From NCBI RefSeq assembly GCF_028693505.1, contig NZ_JAQUVF010000003.1, positions 1-64,000 on the forward strand: 64,000 nucleotides of DNA. Direction: 5' to 3'. The stretch comes from Oscillibacter sp. (GTDB lineage Bacteria; Bacillota; Clostridia; Oscillospirales; Oscillospiraceae). The notes under the pieces were generated by a model that did not search any database, was not told the DNA's origin, and worked only from the letters and a program-made list of their open reading frames with translations. Below are positions 44,024 to 52,982 of this stretch, piece after piece. The position numbers were made by a program, and so were the translations under genes. Positions within the stretch are counted from its first letter, which is position 1. Each line of letters begins with the position of its first letter.

Positions 44024-44117
44024 CGCAAAAAAGCCGAGGGCTTCTGCGCGCACAGCATCACAGAAGTCATCAGCTTAAAAAAGCGGTTTCGGTCGCCCGT
44101 GGGAGAACTTCATTCCC
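44024..44117 (-). promoter_or_regulatory. Fluoride riboswitch (crcB motif) with terminator platform
   Basis: Read on the minus strand: GGGAATGAAGTTCTCCC (P2 with the pseudoknot loop), a mini hairpin CGG-GCGA-CCG, then AAACCGC, P3 GCTT-TTTT-AAGC, and TGATGACTTCTGTG. These match the conserved order of the fluoride aptamer; ACTTC can pair with GAAGT as the pseudoknot. The 3' strand CTTCTG can instead pair with CAGAAG downstream, next to AAGCC-CTC-GGCTTTTTT (terminator). The aptamer begins right at the predicted transcription start. The GCGA-capped hairpin is an insertion relative to the shortest known aptamers. Confidence 0.85.
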
Positions 44118-44124
44118 GTTTCCT

Positions 44125-44153
44125 AGAATACCATGCCGAAATCCGGGGGTCAA
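44125..44153 (-). promoter_or_regulatory. Sigma-A promoter for the fluoride riboswitch and antiporter
   Basis: Minus strand TTGACC (44153-44148), 17-nt spacer, TATTCT (44130-44125). The predicted start near 44118 coincides with the aptamer 5' end. Confidence 0.88.
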
Positions 44154-44175
44154 GGGGGGCTTTCCGGCGGCCTGA

Positions 44176-44243
44176 CGGGGCATTCCTGTTTTTTGCCCCG
44201 CCAAATTGCCGCAGGCAGCCGGTTTTGTGCGGGGCAGTCATTT
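44176..44243. other. Nested, mutually exclusive inverted repeats in the antiporter/topoisomerase intergenic region
   Basis: CGGGGCA (44176-44182) can pair with TGCCCCG (44194-44200), which can instead pair, as TGCCCCGC, with GCGGGGCA (44229-44236) followed by GTCATTTTTTT. No plus-strand promoter was seen upstream. Further right are two TGTGGAAAA direct repeats (44272-44280, 44284-44292) and an 8-bp dyad GAGAAAAT-N12-ATTTTCTC (44344-44371), possible protein sites. The rest of 44154-44426 shows nothing clear. Confidence 0.4.
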
Positions 44244-44426
44244 TTTTGCAGTTGAGAAGTTTACATAACGGTGTGGAAAAAGCTGTGGAAAATGTGCAAA
44301 ACCCAGAAATATGAACGGTTTATGAAGGTGACAACCGGGTTATGAGAAAATTTACGCAAGAACATTTTCTCGAAAAACGCGCCTTTGGAGTGGGAAAAGG
44401 CGGGAAAGAGCCCTCCGGCGGAACAC

Positions 44427-44455
44427 TTGAACCGATGGGCGGGGTGTGATACAAT
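44427..44455 (+). promoter_or_regulatory. Sigma-A promoter for the topoisomerase operon
   Basis: TTGAAC (44427-44432), 17-nt spacer, TACAAT (44450-44455), 45 nt before the ATG at 44501. Confidence 0.85.
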
Positions 44456-44500
44456 ACCTCATATTGAAATGACGGCAGTTTCTGCCTTTTCGGAGGAACT

Positions 44501-46495
44501 ATGGCAACAAAGAAGCAAGCTTATGGCAATGAGAGCATCTCATCCCTGAAGGGAGCGGACCGGGTCCGCAAGCGGCCCGGCGTAATTTTCGGGTCTGACG
44601 GACTGGACGGGTGCGAGCACGCGGTGTTCGAGATTTTGTCCAACTCCATCGACGAGGCCCGGGAAGGGCACGGACAAAGCATCACCGTCAAGCGCTACGC
44701 GGACCATTCCGTGGAGGTGGAGGACGGGGGCCGCGGGTGCCCTGTGGACTGGAACGAGAAGGAGCAGCGCTACAACTGGGAGCTGGTGTACTGCGAGCTG
44801 TACGCCGGCGGCAAGTACGACAACGCCACGGGGGAGAGCTACGAGTACTCCCTCGGTCTCAACGGTTTGGGCGCCTGCTCCACCCAGTACGCCGCCCGGT
44901 ATATGGACGTGACGGTGTGGCGGGACGGCTTTGAATATACGCTGCATTTTGAGCGCGGCGAGCTGGTGGGCGAGCTGGGAAAGACGCCGCTGCCCAAAAA
45001 TCAGGCCAAAAAGACCGGCACCCGCACCCACTGGCTGCCGGATTTGGATGTGTTCACCGACATTGCCATCCCGGCGGAATATTTTGCCGACGTGATGAAG
45101 CGGCAGGCGGTGGTGAACGCGGGCATCACCTTCCGCCTGCGCAATGAGACGGAGCCGGGCAAATTCGAGGAGTCGGAATTCTTTTATGAAAACGGCATCG
45201 CGGACTATGTTGCGGAGCTGGCGGGGGAGGAAAGTCTCACCACGCCGGTTTTCTGGCAGGCGGAGAAAAAGGGCCGGGACCGGGCGGACAAGCCGGAATA
45301 CAAGGTCAAGCTCAGCGTGTCCTTCTGCTTTTCCAACAAGGTGAATGTGATCGAGCACTACCACAACTCCAGTTGGCTGGAGCACGGCGGCAGCCCGGAA
45401 AAGGCCACGAAAACGGCCTTCGTCTCCGGGATCGACAGCTATCTGCGCCAGCAGAACAAATACCAAAAGAGCGAGAGCAAAATCACGTGGGCGGACGTGG
45501 AGGACTGCATTGTGCTGGTCTCCAACAACTTCTCCACCCAGACCTCCTATGAAAACCAGACGAAAAAGTCCATCACCAACAAATTCGTGCAGGAGGCCAT
45601 GAACGAGTTTTTGCGCTCGAATCTGGAGATTTACTTCATTGAAAACCACTTTGACGCGGAGAAGATTGCCGAGCAGGTCCTCATCAACAAGCGCTCCCGG
45701 GAGAGCGCGGAGAAGGCCCGGCTGAACATCAAAAACAAGCTATCCGCCAACATCAGCATTGCGGACCGGGTCCAGAAATTTGTGGACTGCCGGTCCAAGG
45801 ACCCGGGAAGGCGCGAGATCTACATCGTGGAGGGCGACTCCGCTCTGGGCAGCGTCAAGCTGAGCCGGGACGCGGAGTATCAGGGCATCATGCCCATCCG
45901 CGGCAAGATTTTGAACTGCCTGAAGGCGGACTACGCCCGCATTTTCAAAAGTGACATCATCATGGACCTCATCCGCGTGCTGGGCTGCGGCGTGGAGGTC
46001 CAGAACAAGCACGTGAAGAACATGGCCGCCTTCGACCTTGCCAACTTCCGGTGGAGCAAGGTGGTCATCTGCACCGATGGCGACGTGGACGGCTTCCAGA
46101 TCCGGACGCTGATCCTCACCATGCTCTACCGCCTCACCCCCACCCTCATCCGGGACGGCTATGTGTATATCGCGGAGACGCCGCTCTTTGAAATCACCTG
46201 CGGTGAGAAAACGTGGTTTGCCTACTCCGACAAGGAAAAGAACAACATCCTCAAGGAGCTGGAGGGGAAGAAGGTCAAGATCGACCGGTCCAAGGGCCTT
46301 GGCGAGAACGACCCGGACATGATGTGGCTCACCACCATGAATCCGGCCACCCGGCGGCTCATCCGGGTCATGCCGGAGGATGTGGCCCGGACGGCGGACG
46401 CCTTTGACCTGCTGCTGGGAGACAATTTGCAGGGCCGCAAGGACCACATTGCCGAAAACGGCTATAAATATCTTGAAATGGCGGATATTTCATAA
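44501..46495 (+). CDS. Divergent type IIA DNA topoisomerase, B (ATPase/TOPRIM) subunit
   Basis: 664 residues. GHKL ATPase with EILSNSIDEA (about 42-51), EDGGRGCPVD and SLGLNGLGACSTQYA in place of the usual GGLHGVGAS; TOPRIM with YIVEGDSALGS (about 440-450), MPIRGKILN and ICTDGDVDGFQIRTL where GyrB/ParE have DADVDGAHI. The order of domains is that of GyrB/ParE, but the motifs differ clearly, so this is probably a third, clostridial paralogue rather than the housekeeping gyrase. Its partner A subunit lies two genes on. GGAGG precedes the ATG. Confidence 0.88.
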   Translation: MATKKQAYGNESISSLKGADRVRKRPGVIFGSDGLDGCEHAVFEILSNSIDEAREGHGQSITVKRYADHSVEVEDGGRGCPVDWNEKEQRYNWELVYCELYAGGKYDNATGESYEYSLGLNGLGACSTQYAARYMDVTVWRDGFEYTLHFERGELVGELGKTPLPKNQAKKTGTRTHWLPDLDVFTDIAIPAEYFADVMKRQAVVNAGITFRLRNETEPGKFEESEFFYENGIADYVAELAGEESLTTPVFWQAEKKGRDRADKPEYKVKLSVSFCFSNKVNVIEHYHNSSWLEHGGSPEKATKTAFVSGIDSYLRQQNKYQKSESKITWADVEDCIVLVSNNFSTQTSYENQTKKSITNKFVQEAMNEFLRSNLEIYFIENHFDAEKIAEQVLINKRSRESAEKARLNIKNKLSANISIADRVQKFVDCRSKDPGRREIYIVEGDSALGSVKLSRDAEYQGIMPIRGKILNCLKADYARIFKSDIIMDLIRVLGCGVEVQNKHVKNMAAFDLANFRWSKVVICTDGDVDGFQIRTLILTMLYRLTPTLIRDGYVYIAETPLFEITCGEKTWFAYSDKEKNNILKELEGKKVKIDRSKGLGENDPDMMWLTTMNPATRRLIRVMPEDVARTADAFDLLLGDNLQGRKDHIAENGYKYLEMADIS

Positions 46496-46577
46496 AAGCA
46501 GAGAATGGGACGTCCCCCGGCGAACTTGTGCCATACGGTCCTGGGACCGAATTGTGTGAAGAAAGAAGGAGACTATG

Positions 46578-48395
46578 ATGAAGCGAATCCTTGCTCTGGC
46601 ACTGACTTTTGTTTTGGCGATTTCCCTGGCACTTCCCGCCGTCGCGGCGGAGGAGCTGAACCCGCCGCTGTGGCAGGAGTTTGGCTGCGCGTCCCGGGAG
46701 GAATGCATCACCGATTGGTTTGGCGGGGACGAGAGCGCCTATCAGTCCGTGATCGATTCCCGGCTGGAACGGGAGCGGTGGGAGACCACCATGGCCGACG
46801 AGATCGCTGCCTTCGACGCCGACGCGTATTGGGATTCCGGCGCGTGCTGGATGTCCACGTACTATGCGTCCAAGGAGGAGTTCATGGAGGAGTGGCTGCT
46901 GGAGACCGAGGAGGACTTCCGCGCCTGTATGCTGGAGGACTGGCTGGACGAGCAGTGGTGGGCCTATGAAAAAGCCACGGAGGTGGAGCGCACCCGGGCG
47001 AAGCTGGGCGGCGTGGAAGGCCAGATCGGCGTGATGCTGGACGGCAAGTACATCCAATTCCCCGACGCCGTGCCGGAGATGAAAGACGGCCGGACCATGG
47101 TGCCCTGCCGGCCGCTGCTGGAGGCGCTGGGCTTTACGGTTGGCGGAGGGGACGGTCAGGTGACCGGCACGTGCTCCGGCCAGATTCTGCGTTTCCGGGT
47201 GGGCGAGCGCACGGCGCAGCTTGCCACGGCGGATGGCAGTAAGGTCTCTACCATCGATCTGGGCGCGCCCAGCTATTACAAAAACGGCCGCACGTACATC
47301 CCCGTCCGCGCCGTCGCCGAGGCGCTGGGCTGCGACGTTTTCTGGGACAGCGACTATGAAACGGCGGTGCTGCTGCAGCGCTCTGCCGTGGAGGAACAGT
47401 TGAACGAAAACTTTACGGTGCTCAATCAGATGCTTTCCTCCATGATCCGGGACGCGGATAAAAATTACAAGACCGCGGTGCGCATGGACGCGGATCTCAC
47501 CATGCTGGATTCCATCAACGGCGATAAGACCTATCATATGAACGCCGATGTGGAAATCCTGCAAAGCGGGAATGTGCTGAACCTGACCGCAAACATGAAC
47601 CTTGCCGCCCTGCTGGACGTGGAAGATTTGGCAGATGAGTTGTCCCCGACGGAGCTGCTGGCGCTGCGCACGACGCTGCGGAACACAAAGGTGCAGGTCA
47701 TTTACGATGGCGACGAAGGGGTGCTCTATGCCAAGCTGCCGGCGCTGTCTCTGCTGACATACGGCGCGTATCCCAGCAACAGCTGGCTTTCCATGGACGT
47801 GGGCACGGCAGAGGAGCTGGGCGGCATGACCAGCGGCGCTTCTGTGGGCGCGCTGCTGTATGAGAGCGAGCTCCGCTGGGCGGACATGGGCAGTTATTTT
47901 GGCACAAGCCCCGTTTTCCTGTATGGGGAGATGCTGGGGAGCGCAGAGCAGGCGGCGGCGTATCTTGGGGACAGCTGCTTTGCCCAAAACGGCGGATACA
48001 GCGTGCTGCGCTACGGACAAGAGGAGTATGAGGCCGCGCTGGAGGCCCAGTATGGCGAGGGCGCTGCGGACTGGGCCAGCGATTTTGAGCAGCTGGATGT
48101 GGAATTGAAGGTGGCCCGCTCCGGCGAGGCGACCTACCGGGTGCTCATGCAGACCAAGAACAGCTACTATGGCGACGAGGTGTTTTTGGTGGATGCCTCC
48201 GGCAGCGTCTCGGCGACCAAGGTGGACATGAAGCTGCTCTTCAAGCTGAAAAATGAGCTGAATCTCACACTGCGCTACACGGCGGACACCGCCGTCACCA
48301 CCCAGGCCCCCGTCACCGCGCCGGCGGCTGGCGAGACCGTCATCGACCCCTATGAGGACCTGTACGGGGAGTGGGACCCGGCCCCGGCTGCCTGA
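46578..48395 (+). CDS. Secreted protein with copper-amine-oxidase-N-like stalk domain
   Basis: 605 residues. A signal peptide (KRILALALTFVLAISLALPAVA, about 1-22) with Ala-x-Ala cleavage; an acidic, Trp-rich region (about 25-145); a copper-amine-oxidase N-like domain (about 150-270) with MVPCRPLLEALGF and TYIPVRAVAEALGCDVFW, a module seen in many clostridial envelope proteins and not an oxidase; then an uncharacterised beta-rich region to the end. ATG 46578 fits AAGGAG better than ATG 46575. It lies between the two topoisomerase genes, which is odd for an exported protein. Function unknown. Confidence 0.85.
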   Translation: MKRILALALTFVLAISLALPAVAAEELNPPLWQEFGCASREECITDWFGGDESAYQSVIDSRLERERWETTMADEIAAFDADAYWDSGACWMSTYYASKEEFMEEWLLETEEDFRACMLEDWLDEQWWAYEKATEVERTRAKLGGVEGQIGVMLDGKYIQFPDAVPEMKDGRTMVPCRPLLEALGFTVGGGDGQVTGTCSGQILRFRVGERTAQLATADGSKVSTIDLGAPSYYKNGRTYIPVRAVAEALGCDVFWDSDYETAVLLQRSAVEEQLNENFTVLNQMLSSMIRDADKNYKTAVRMDADLTMLDSINGDKTYHMNADVEILQSGNVLNLTANMNLAALLDVEDLADELSPTELLALRTTLRNTKVQVIYDGDEGVLYAKLPALSLLTYGAYPSNSWLSMDVGTAEELGGMTSGASVGALLYESELRWADMGSYFGTSPVFLYGEMLGSAEQAAAYLGDSCFAQNGGYSVLRYGQEEYEAALEAQYGEGAADWASDFEQLDVELKVARSGEATYRVLMQTKNSYYGDEVFLVDASGSVSATKVDMKLLFKLKNELNLTLRYTADTAVTTQAPVTAPAAGETVIDPYEDLYGEWDPAPAA

Positions 48396-48446
48396 CGCGC
48401 CGGCGGGCCTTCCCCGCAAAATCAACGAACAAAAGGAACCGAACGT

Positions 48447-50690
48447 ATGCCGAAGAAAAAGCAGCCTGAAACGGGCAAAGAGAAAGTGAACAATCCCAAC
48501 GTGATGGGACTTCACGCGGCGGTGGTGGAGCAGTCCATCACCGACACGCTGGAAGTAAACTATATGCCCTACGCGATGTCCGTCATCGTCTCCCGGGCCA
48601 TCCCGGAGATCGACGGGTTCAAGCCCTCCCACCGCAAGCTCCTCTACACCATGTATAAAATGGGGCTTTTGACGGGCGCGCGGACGAAATCCGCCAACAT
48701 CGTGGGCCAGACCATGCGCTTAAACCCCCACGGAGACGCCGCTATTTACGACACCATGGTGCGGCTCTCCCGGGGCTACGGCGCACTGCTGACGCCCTTT
48801 GTGGATTCCAAGGGCAACTTCGGCAAGGCGTATTCCCGGGATATGGCATGGGCCGCGCCCCGGTACACCGAGGCAAAGCTCACCGCCATGTGCGGCGAGC
48901 TGTTCCGGGACATCGACAGCGACACGGTGGACTTTACGGACAACTACGACAACACCACCAAGGAACCGGTGCTGCTGCCCACCACCTTCCCCAACATTCT
49001 GGTCTCCGCCAACAGCGGCATTGCCGTGGGCATGGCGTCCCAGTTTTGCGGCTTCAACCTCAAAGAGGTCTGCGACACCACCACGGCCTATTTGAAAAAC
49101 CCCGGCTGTGATTTAAGCGAAACGCTGCTGGGTCCGGACTTTCCCACCGGGGGAGAGCTGCTGTGCGACGAGGGCGCTCTGCGGGAGATCTATGAAACCG
49201 GGCGGGGCAGCGTCCGGGTGCGGGCGAAGTACCGCTATGTCAAGGAAGAGAACCTGATCGAAATTTACGAGGTCCCTTACTCCACCACGGTGGAGGCCAT
49301 TTTGGACAAGGTGGCGGAGCTCATCAAGGCGGGCAAGGCCAAGGAAATTGCGGACATGCGGGACGAGACGGACCTCTCCGGCTTGAAGCTGACCATCGAC
49401 CTCAAGCGGGGTACGGACCCGGACAAGCTGATGGCGAGACTGTTCCGCCAGACCACGCTGGAGGATTCGTTTTCCTGCAACTTCAACGTGCTGATCGCGG
49501 GCATGCCCAAGGTTTTGGGCGTGCGGCAGATTTTGGAGGAGTGGACCGCGTGGCGGACGGAGTCCGTCCGCCGCCGGGTCTACTTTGTCCTTTCCCGGCG
49601 TAAGGAAAAGCTGCACCTTTTAAAGGGCCTCCAGCGCATCCTGCTGGACATCGACAAGGCCATCCGGGTCATTCGGGAGACGGAGGAGGAGTCCGAGGTC
49701 ATCCCCAACCTGATGATCGGCTTTGGCATCGATCAGGTCCAGGCGGAGTATGTGGCGGAGATCAAGCTGCGCAACATCAACAAGGAGTATATCCTCAAGC
49801 GGGTCAACGAGACCGAAGCCCTTCAAACGGAGATCGACAATCTGGAGGACATCCTCTCCGACGCCAAGCGGGTCCGGAAAATCATCGTGGACGAGCTGAG
49901 CGAGGTGGCGAAAAAGTACGGCGAACCCCGTCGCACCACCCTGCGGTACAGCCACGAGATTGAGACCTTTGACGAGGACGAGGCGGCGGAGGAGTACCCC
50001 GTGTGCGTATTCCTCTCCCGGGAGGGGTACTTTAAAAAGATCACGCCCCTGAGTCTGCGGATGAGCGGCGAGCAGAAATTCAAGGAGGGCGACAGTCTGC
50101 GCCAGTGCTTTGAAACCACCAGCAACGCCGAGATCATGTTCTTTACGGACCGGTGTCAGGTGTACAAGACCCGGCTTGGGGAGTTTGAGGACGCCAAGGC
50201 AAGCCTTTTGGGAGACTATCTGCCCGTCAAGCTGGGCATGGACGCGGGGGAAGCGGTGATTTATGCCGTTTTGCCCGGGACCTATACCGGCGGCATGCTG
50301 TTCTTCTTTGAAAACGGCAAGGTGGCCCGGGTGGCGCTGTCCGCCTATCAGACCACCTCCAACCGCCGCAAGCTCACCGGCGCGTACTCCGACAAATCAC
50401 CCCTTTGCTGCATCCGCCGGGTGGATGAGGACAGCGAGCTGGCGGTCTACTCCACGGAGCCCCGGTGCCTGATCTTCCACACCGCGCTGCTGACGCCCAA
50501 AACCACCCGCACCACCCAGGGCGTGGCGGTGATGACTTTGAAACCCAAATACCGGCTGGACACTGCGGCGGCGCCGGAGGAGACTTCCATCTCCAACCAG
50601 AGCCGTTACCGCGTCCGGGTGCTCCCCGCGGCGGGGGCCCTGCTGCGGCAGGAGGACTCTGAGGAGCAGCAGCTTGGGCTGCTGGATTAA
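48447..50690 (+). CDS. Divergent type IIA DNA topoisomerase, A (breakage-reunion) subunit
   Basis: 747 residues. MPYAMSVIVSRAIPEIDGFKPSHRKLLY is the usual GyrA/ParC start of the winged-helix domain (positions about 40-67). The catalytic Tyr is Tyr140 in APRYTEAKL. The quinolone-determining segment reads NPHGDAAIYD, with Ala98 where GyrA/ParC have Ser. A long coiled coil follows (about 390-520), then a beta-propeller-like C-terminus without an obvious GyrA box. It makes the double-strand break for the B subunit upstream. Strand passage is expected; whether it supercoils, relaxes or decatenates is unknown. Confidence 0.9.
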   Translation: MPKKKQPETGKEKVNNPNVMGLHAAVVEQSITDTLEVNYMPYAMSVIVSRAIPEIDGFKPSHRKLLYTMYKMGLLTGARTKSANIVGQTMRLNPHGDAAIYDTMVRLSRGYGALLTPFVDSKGNFGKAYSRDMAWAAPRYTEAKLTAMCGELFRDIDSDTVDFTDNYDNTTKEPVLLPTTFPNILVSANSGIAVGMASQFCGFNLKEVCDTTTAYLKNPGCDLSETLLGPDFPTGGELLCDEGALREIYETGRGSVRVRAKYRYVKEENLIEIYEVPYSTTVEAILDKVAELIKAGKAKEIADMRDETDLSGLKLTIDLKRGTDPDKLMARLFRQTTLEDSFSCNFNVLIAGMPKVLGVRQILEEWTAWRTESVRRRVYFVLSRRKEKLHLLKGLQRILLDIDKAIRVIRETEEESEVIPNLMIGFGIDQVQAEYVAEIKLRNINKEYILKRVNETEALQTEIDNLEDILSDAKRVRKIIVDELSEVAKKYGEPRRTTLRYSHEIETFDEDEAAEEYPVCVFLSREGYFKKITPLSLRMSGEQKFKEGDSLRQCFETTSNAEIMFFTDRCQVYKTRLGEFEDAKASLLGDYLPVKLGMDAGEAVIYAVLPGTYTGGMLFFFENGKVARVALSAYQTTSNRRKLTGAYSDKSPLCCIRRVDEDSELAVYSTEPRCLIFHTALLTPKTTRTTQGVAVMTLKPKYRLDTAAAPEETSISNQSRYRVRVLPAAGALLRQEDSEEQQLGLLD

Positions 50691-50707
50691 AAAGCGGCTA
50701 TGAAAGA

Positions 50708-51571
50708 ATGGCTATGAAAGAACGCTTGAAAAACTATGGGGTCATCACGCTGGGGTCGCTGCTCTTCGCGCTGGGCTTCGACTGGCTGTTTGCGCCCAAT
50801 CAGGTGGCCATGGGCGGGGTCACGGGCCTTGCGCAGGTCGTCAACGCGCTTTGGCCGCTTCTGCCGGTGGGCACGCTGACGCTTGTGATGAACATTCCGC
50901 TGTTTCTGGCAGGCTGGAAGCTCATCGGGTTCCATCTGCTGGCGTCCTCCCTTTTTTCCATGGCGGTCAGCTCTCTTGCCATCGATGCCATCGCGGCGCT
51001 CCATACCTTTGCGCCGGTGGACCCGATGCTGGCAAGTCTTTGCGGCGGCGCGATGCTGGGCGTGGGCCTTGGCCTGGTTTTCTCTCGGGGAGCTACCACC
51101 GGCGGTACGGATATCGTGGCCCGGCTGCTGAAACTGAAGTTTCCGTGGCTGCCCATGGGCAAGCTGATGCTCCTTCCGGACGGGGTGGTGCTGCTGCTGG
51201 CGGCGCTGGCCTTTGGCAATGTGGCGGCGGCTTTGTACGGGGGCGTGGCGCTGTTTGTCACCTCCCGGGTGATGGACACCGTCCTTTACGGGCTGGACAC
51301 CTCCAAGGTGGCCTATATCATCTCCGACAGCTGGCGGACCATTGCGGACGTGCTCTTGAGGGAACAGGGCCGGGGCGTCACGATTCTGCGGGGAGAGGGC
51401 GCTTATACCAACCGGGAAAAACAGGTTTTGATGGTGGCGTTCCGGCAAAAGGATATTGTGCAGATCAAACACACGGTGCGGGATATTGATTCCGGGGCAT
51501 TTCTGATTGTTTGCGACGCCCATGAGGTACTGGGCGAAGGATTTGGGGATTATCAGAAGGAGGAAATTTAA
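50708..51571 (+). CDS. YitT family membrane protein
   Basis: 287 residues: five or six helices (DUF161) with FAPNQVAMGGVTGLAQV and FSRGATTGGTDIVARLL, then a cytoplasmic DUF2179 domain (about 205-287). Members are widespread in Firmicutes with no settled function. The ribosome site is weak; the start at 50708 is chosen by fit to the family. Probable read-through from the topoisomerase A gene 17 nt upstream. A paralogue lies at 59892. Confidence 0.88.
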   Translation: MAMKERLKNYGVITLGSLLFALGFDWLFAPNQVAMGGVTGLAQVVNALWPLLPVGTLTLVMNIPLFLAGWKLIGFHLLASSLFSMAVSSLAIDAIAALHTFAPVDPMLASLCGGAMLGVGLGLVFSRGATTGGTDIVARLLKLKFPWLPMGKLMLLPDGVVLLLAALAFGNVAAALYGGVALFVTSRVMDTVLYGLDTSKVAYIISDSWRTIADVLLREQGRGVTILRGEGAYTNREKQVLMVAFRQKDIVQIKHTVRDIDSGAFLIVCDAHEVLGEGFGDYQKEEI

Positions 51572-51572
51572 C

Positions 51573-52163
51573 ATGGCACTGGAAACGGCAAGAAAAAATC
51601 TGGAGGCGCTGGGCTATCAGGTCCAAACCTTTTCCACCGGAGCCGAGGCGGCGGCCTATCTGGACGCGGCCATTGACGGGAAAACGGTGGGTGTGGGTGG
51701 CAGCGTGACCGTGCAGGAGCTGAAGCTTTACGAGAAGCTCTCTGCCCACAATACGGTTTTCTGGCACTGGGCCAATGGAGCCGCCGAGCGGGAGAAGGCA
51801 ATGAGAGCCGAGGTGTATTTGACGTCCGTCAACGGCCTCGCGGAAACCGGGGAGATCATCAATATCGACGGCGCGGGCAACCGGGTAGCGTCCACGCTGT
51901 ACGGCCACCGCAAGGTCTACTTTGTCATCGGCAGCAACAAGCTGGCCCCCACCTATGACGAGGCGCTGTGGCGGGCGAGAAATATTGCAGCCCCCAAAAA
52001 CGCCCAGCGGCTCCAGTGCAAAACGCCCTGCGCCGTGAAGGGGGACCGCTGCTACGACTGCAAGAGCCCGGAGCGCATCTGCCGGGGACTCACGGTTTTG
52101 TGGCGGCCCATGATGGGCGTGGAGATGGAAGTCGTTTTGGTGGACGAGGCCCTTGGCTACTGA
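51573..52163 (+). CDS. LUD-domain protein (LutC/YkgG-like)
   Basis: 196 residues. GKTVGVGGSVTVQELKLYEKL, TSVNGLAETGEIINIDGAGNRV and YFVIGSNKLAP fit the lactate utilisation LUD domain. The C-terminal region has four or five cysteines (CKTPCAVKGDRCYDC) that could hold an iron-sulfur cluster, as in the stand-alone clostridial type. There is no LutA/LutB nearby, so a lactate role is not supported by context. AGGAGG lies 9 nt upstream. Confidence 0.88.
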   Translation: MALETARKNLEALGYQVQTFSTGAEAAAYLDAAIDGKTVGVGGSVTVQELKLYEKLSAHNTVFWHWANGAAEREKAMRAEVYLTSVNGLAETGEIINIDGAGNRVASTLYGHRKVYFVIGSNKLAPTYDEALWRARNIAAPKNAQRLQCKTPCAVKGDRCYDCKSPERICRGLTVLWRPMMGVEMEVVLVDEALGY

Positions 52164-52184
52164 TTCCGGAAAGGAGGCGCGCCC

Positions 52185-52922
52185 ATGAAGCTGCGCTGGA
52201 TCGCCCTGTGTGCCGCAGTGTGTCTGCTGACAGGCTGCGCCCCTCTGCTGGAGCGGACATACAGCACTGCCGAGCCGCACAGCAGCAAGTTCTGGGAGAG
52301 CGAGGCCGCCGGAACGCTCCGGGCGGAAAACCATCAGGATATTGTCAACGACCTGCTGCTTTTGATCGGCCAGCATACGGATGCCGCCACCCTGCGTCTT
52401 TATAATTTTAAGGACGATATGACGGTAGCGGAGACGCTGGAAAAGGCCACCACGGAAATTAAGCAGGAAACGCCCATGGGCGCTTACGCCGTGGAGTACA
52501 TCACCTCCTCCAGTCAGGCCCAGCGGGGGTATTACGAGATCGCCGTGCAAATCAGCTACCGCAGAACGGCGGAGCAGATTCAGGCGGTGGTGAACGCCAC
52601 CAGTCCGGAGGCGCTGTACAGTCTGCTGGAAACGGCGCTGGACGACGGGCGGAGCGAGCTTGCCGTGCGGATCGGCTATTGGGGCAAGGACGGGCAAAGT
52701 CAGGTGGAGGATGCGGTCAGCCGCCTGCGGGAGGACCGGGGGTTGACGGAAACGCCCCCGTGGCTCGTCAGCGAGTATCCCTCCACCGGCTCTGTGGGGC
52801 TGATCGAATTTTTGCTGGAAACACCCGAAACGCCGGAGGACGCACCGGTGGAAGGAACGCTGGAAATCCCCACGCAGAACGTGGAACTGGCGCTGCTTCC
52901 CAGACCGGCCGGAGAAAATTGA
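52185..52922 (+). CDS. Predicted lipoprotein, function unknown
   Basis: 245 residues. A signal peptide with lipobox LLTGC (lipidation at about Cys18) is followed by a mixed alpha/beta domain of about 215 residues without recognised motifs and a Pro/Glu-rich end. AAGGAGG is 8 nt before the ATG. Follows the LUD gene by 21 nt. Confidence 0.75.
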   Translation: MKLRWIALCAAVCLLTGCAPLLERTYSTAEPHSSKFWESEAAGTLRAENHQDIVNDLLLLIGQHTDAATLRLYNFKDDMTVAETLEKATTEIKQETPMGAYAVEYITSSSQAQRGYYEIAVQISYRRTAEQIQAVVNATSPEALYSLLETALDDGRSELAVRIGYWGKDGQSQVEDAVSRLREDRGLTETPPWLVSEYPSTGSVGLIEFLLETPETPEDAPVEGTLEIPTQNVELALLPRPAGEN

Positions 52923-52941
52923 GAAAAAAAGAAGAAAAATC

Positions 52942-52970
52942 TTGACAAGGAGCATAAGCTTTGGTAGAAT
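52942..52970 (+). promoter_or_regulatory. tRNA-Gly promoter
   Basis: TTGACA (52942-52947), 17-nt spacer, TAGAAT (52965-52970), 12 nt before the mature tRNA. Confidence 0.9.
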
Positions 52971-52982
52971 ACTCCTTGTTCC

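Noticed and set aside
46578-48395. A true copper amine oxidase
   Set aside because: Only the N-terminal stalk-like domain is present; the topaquinone catalytic domain is absent.
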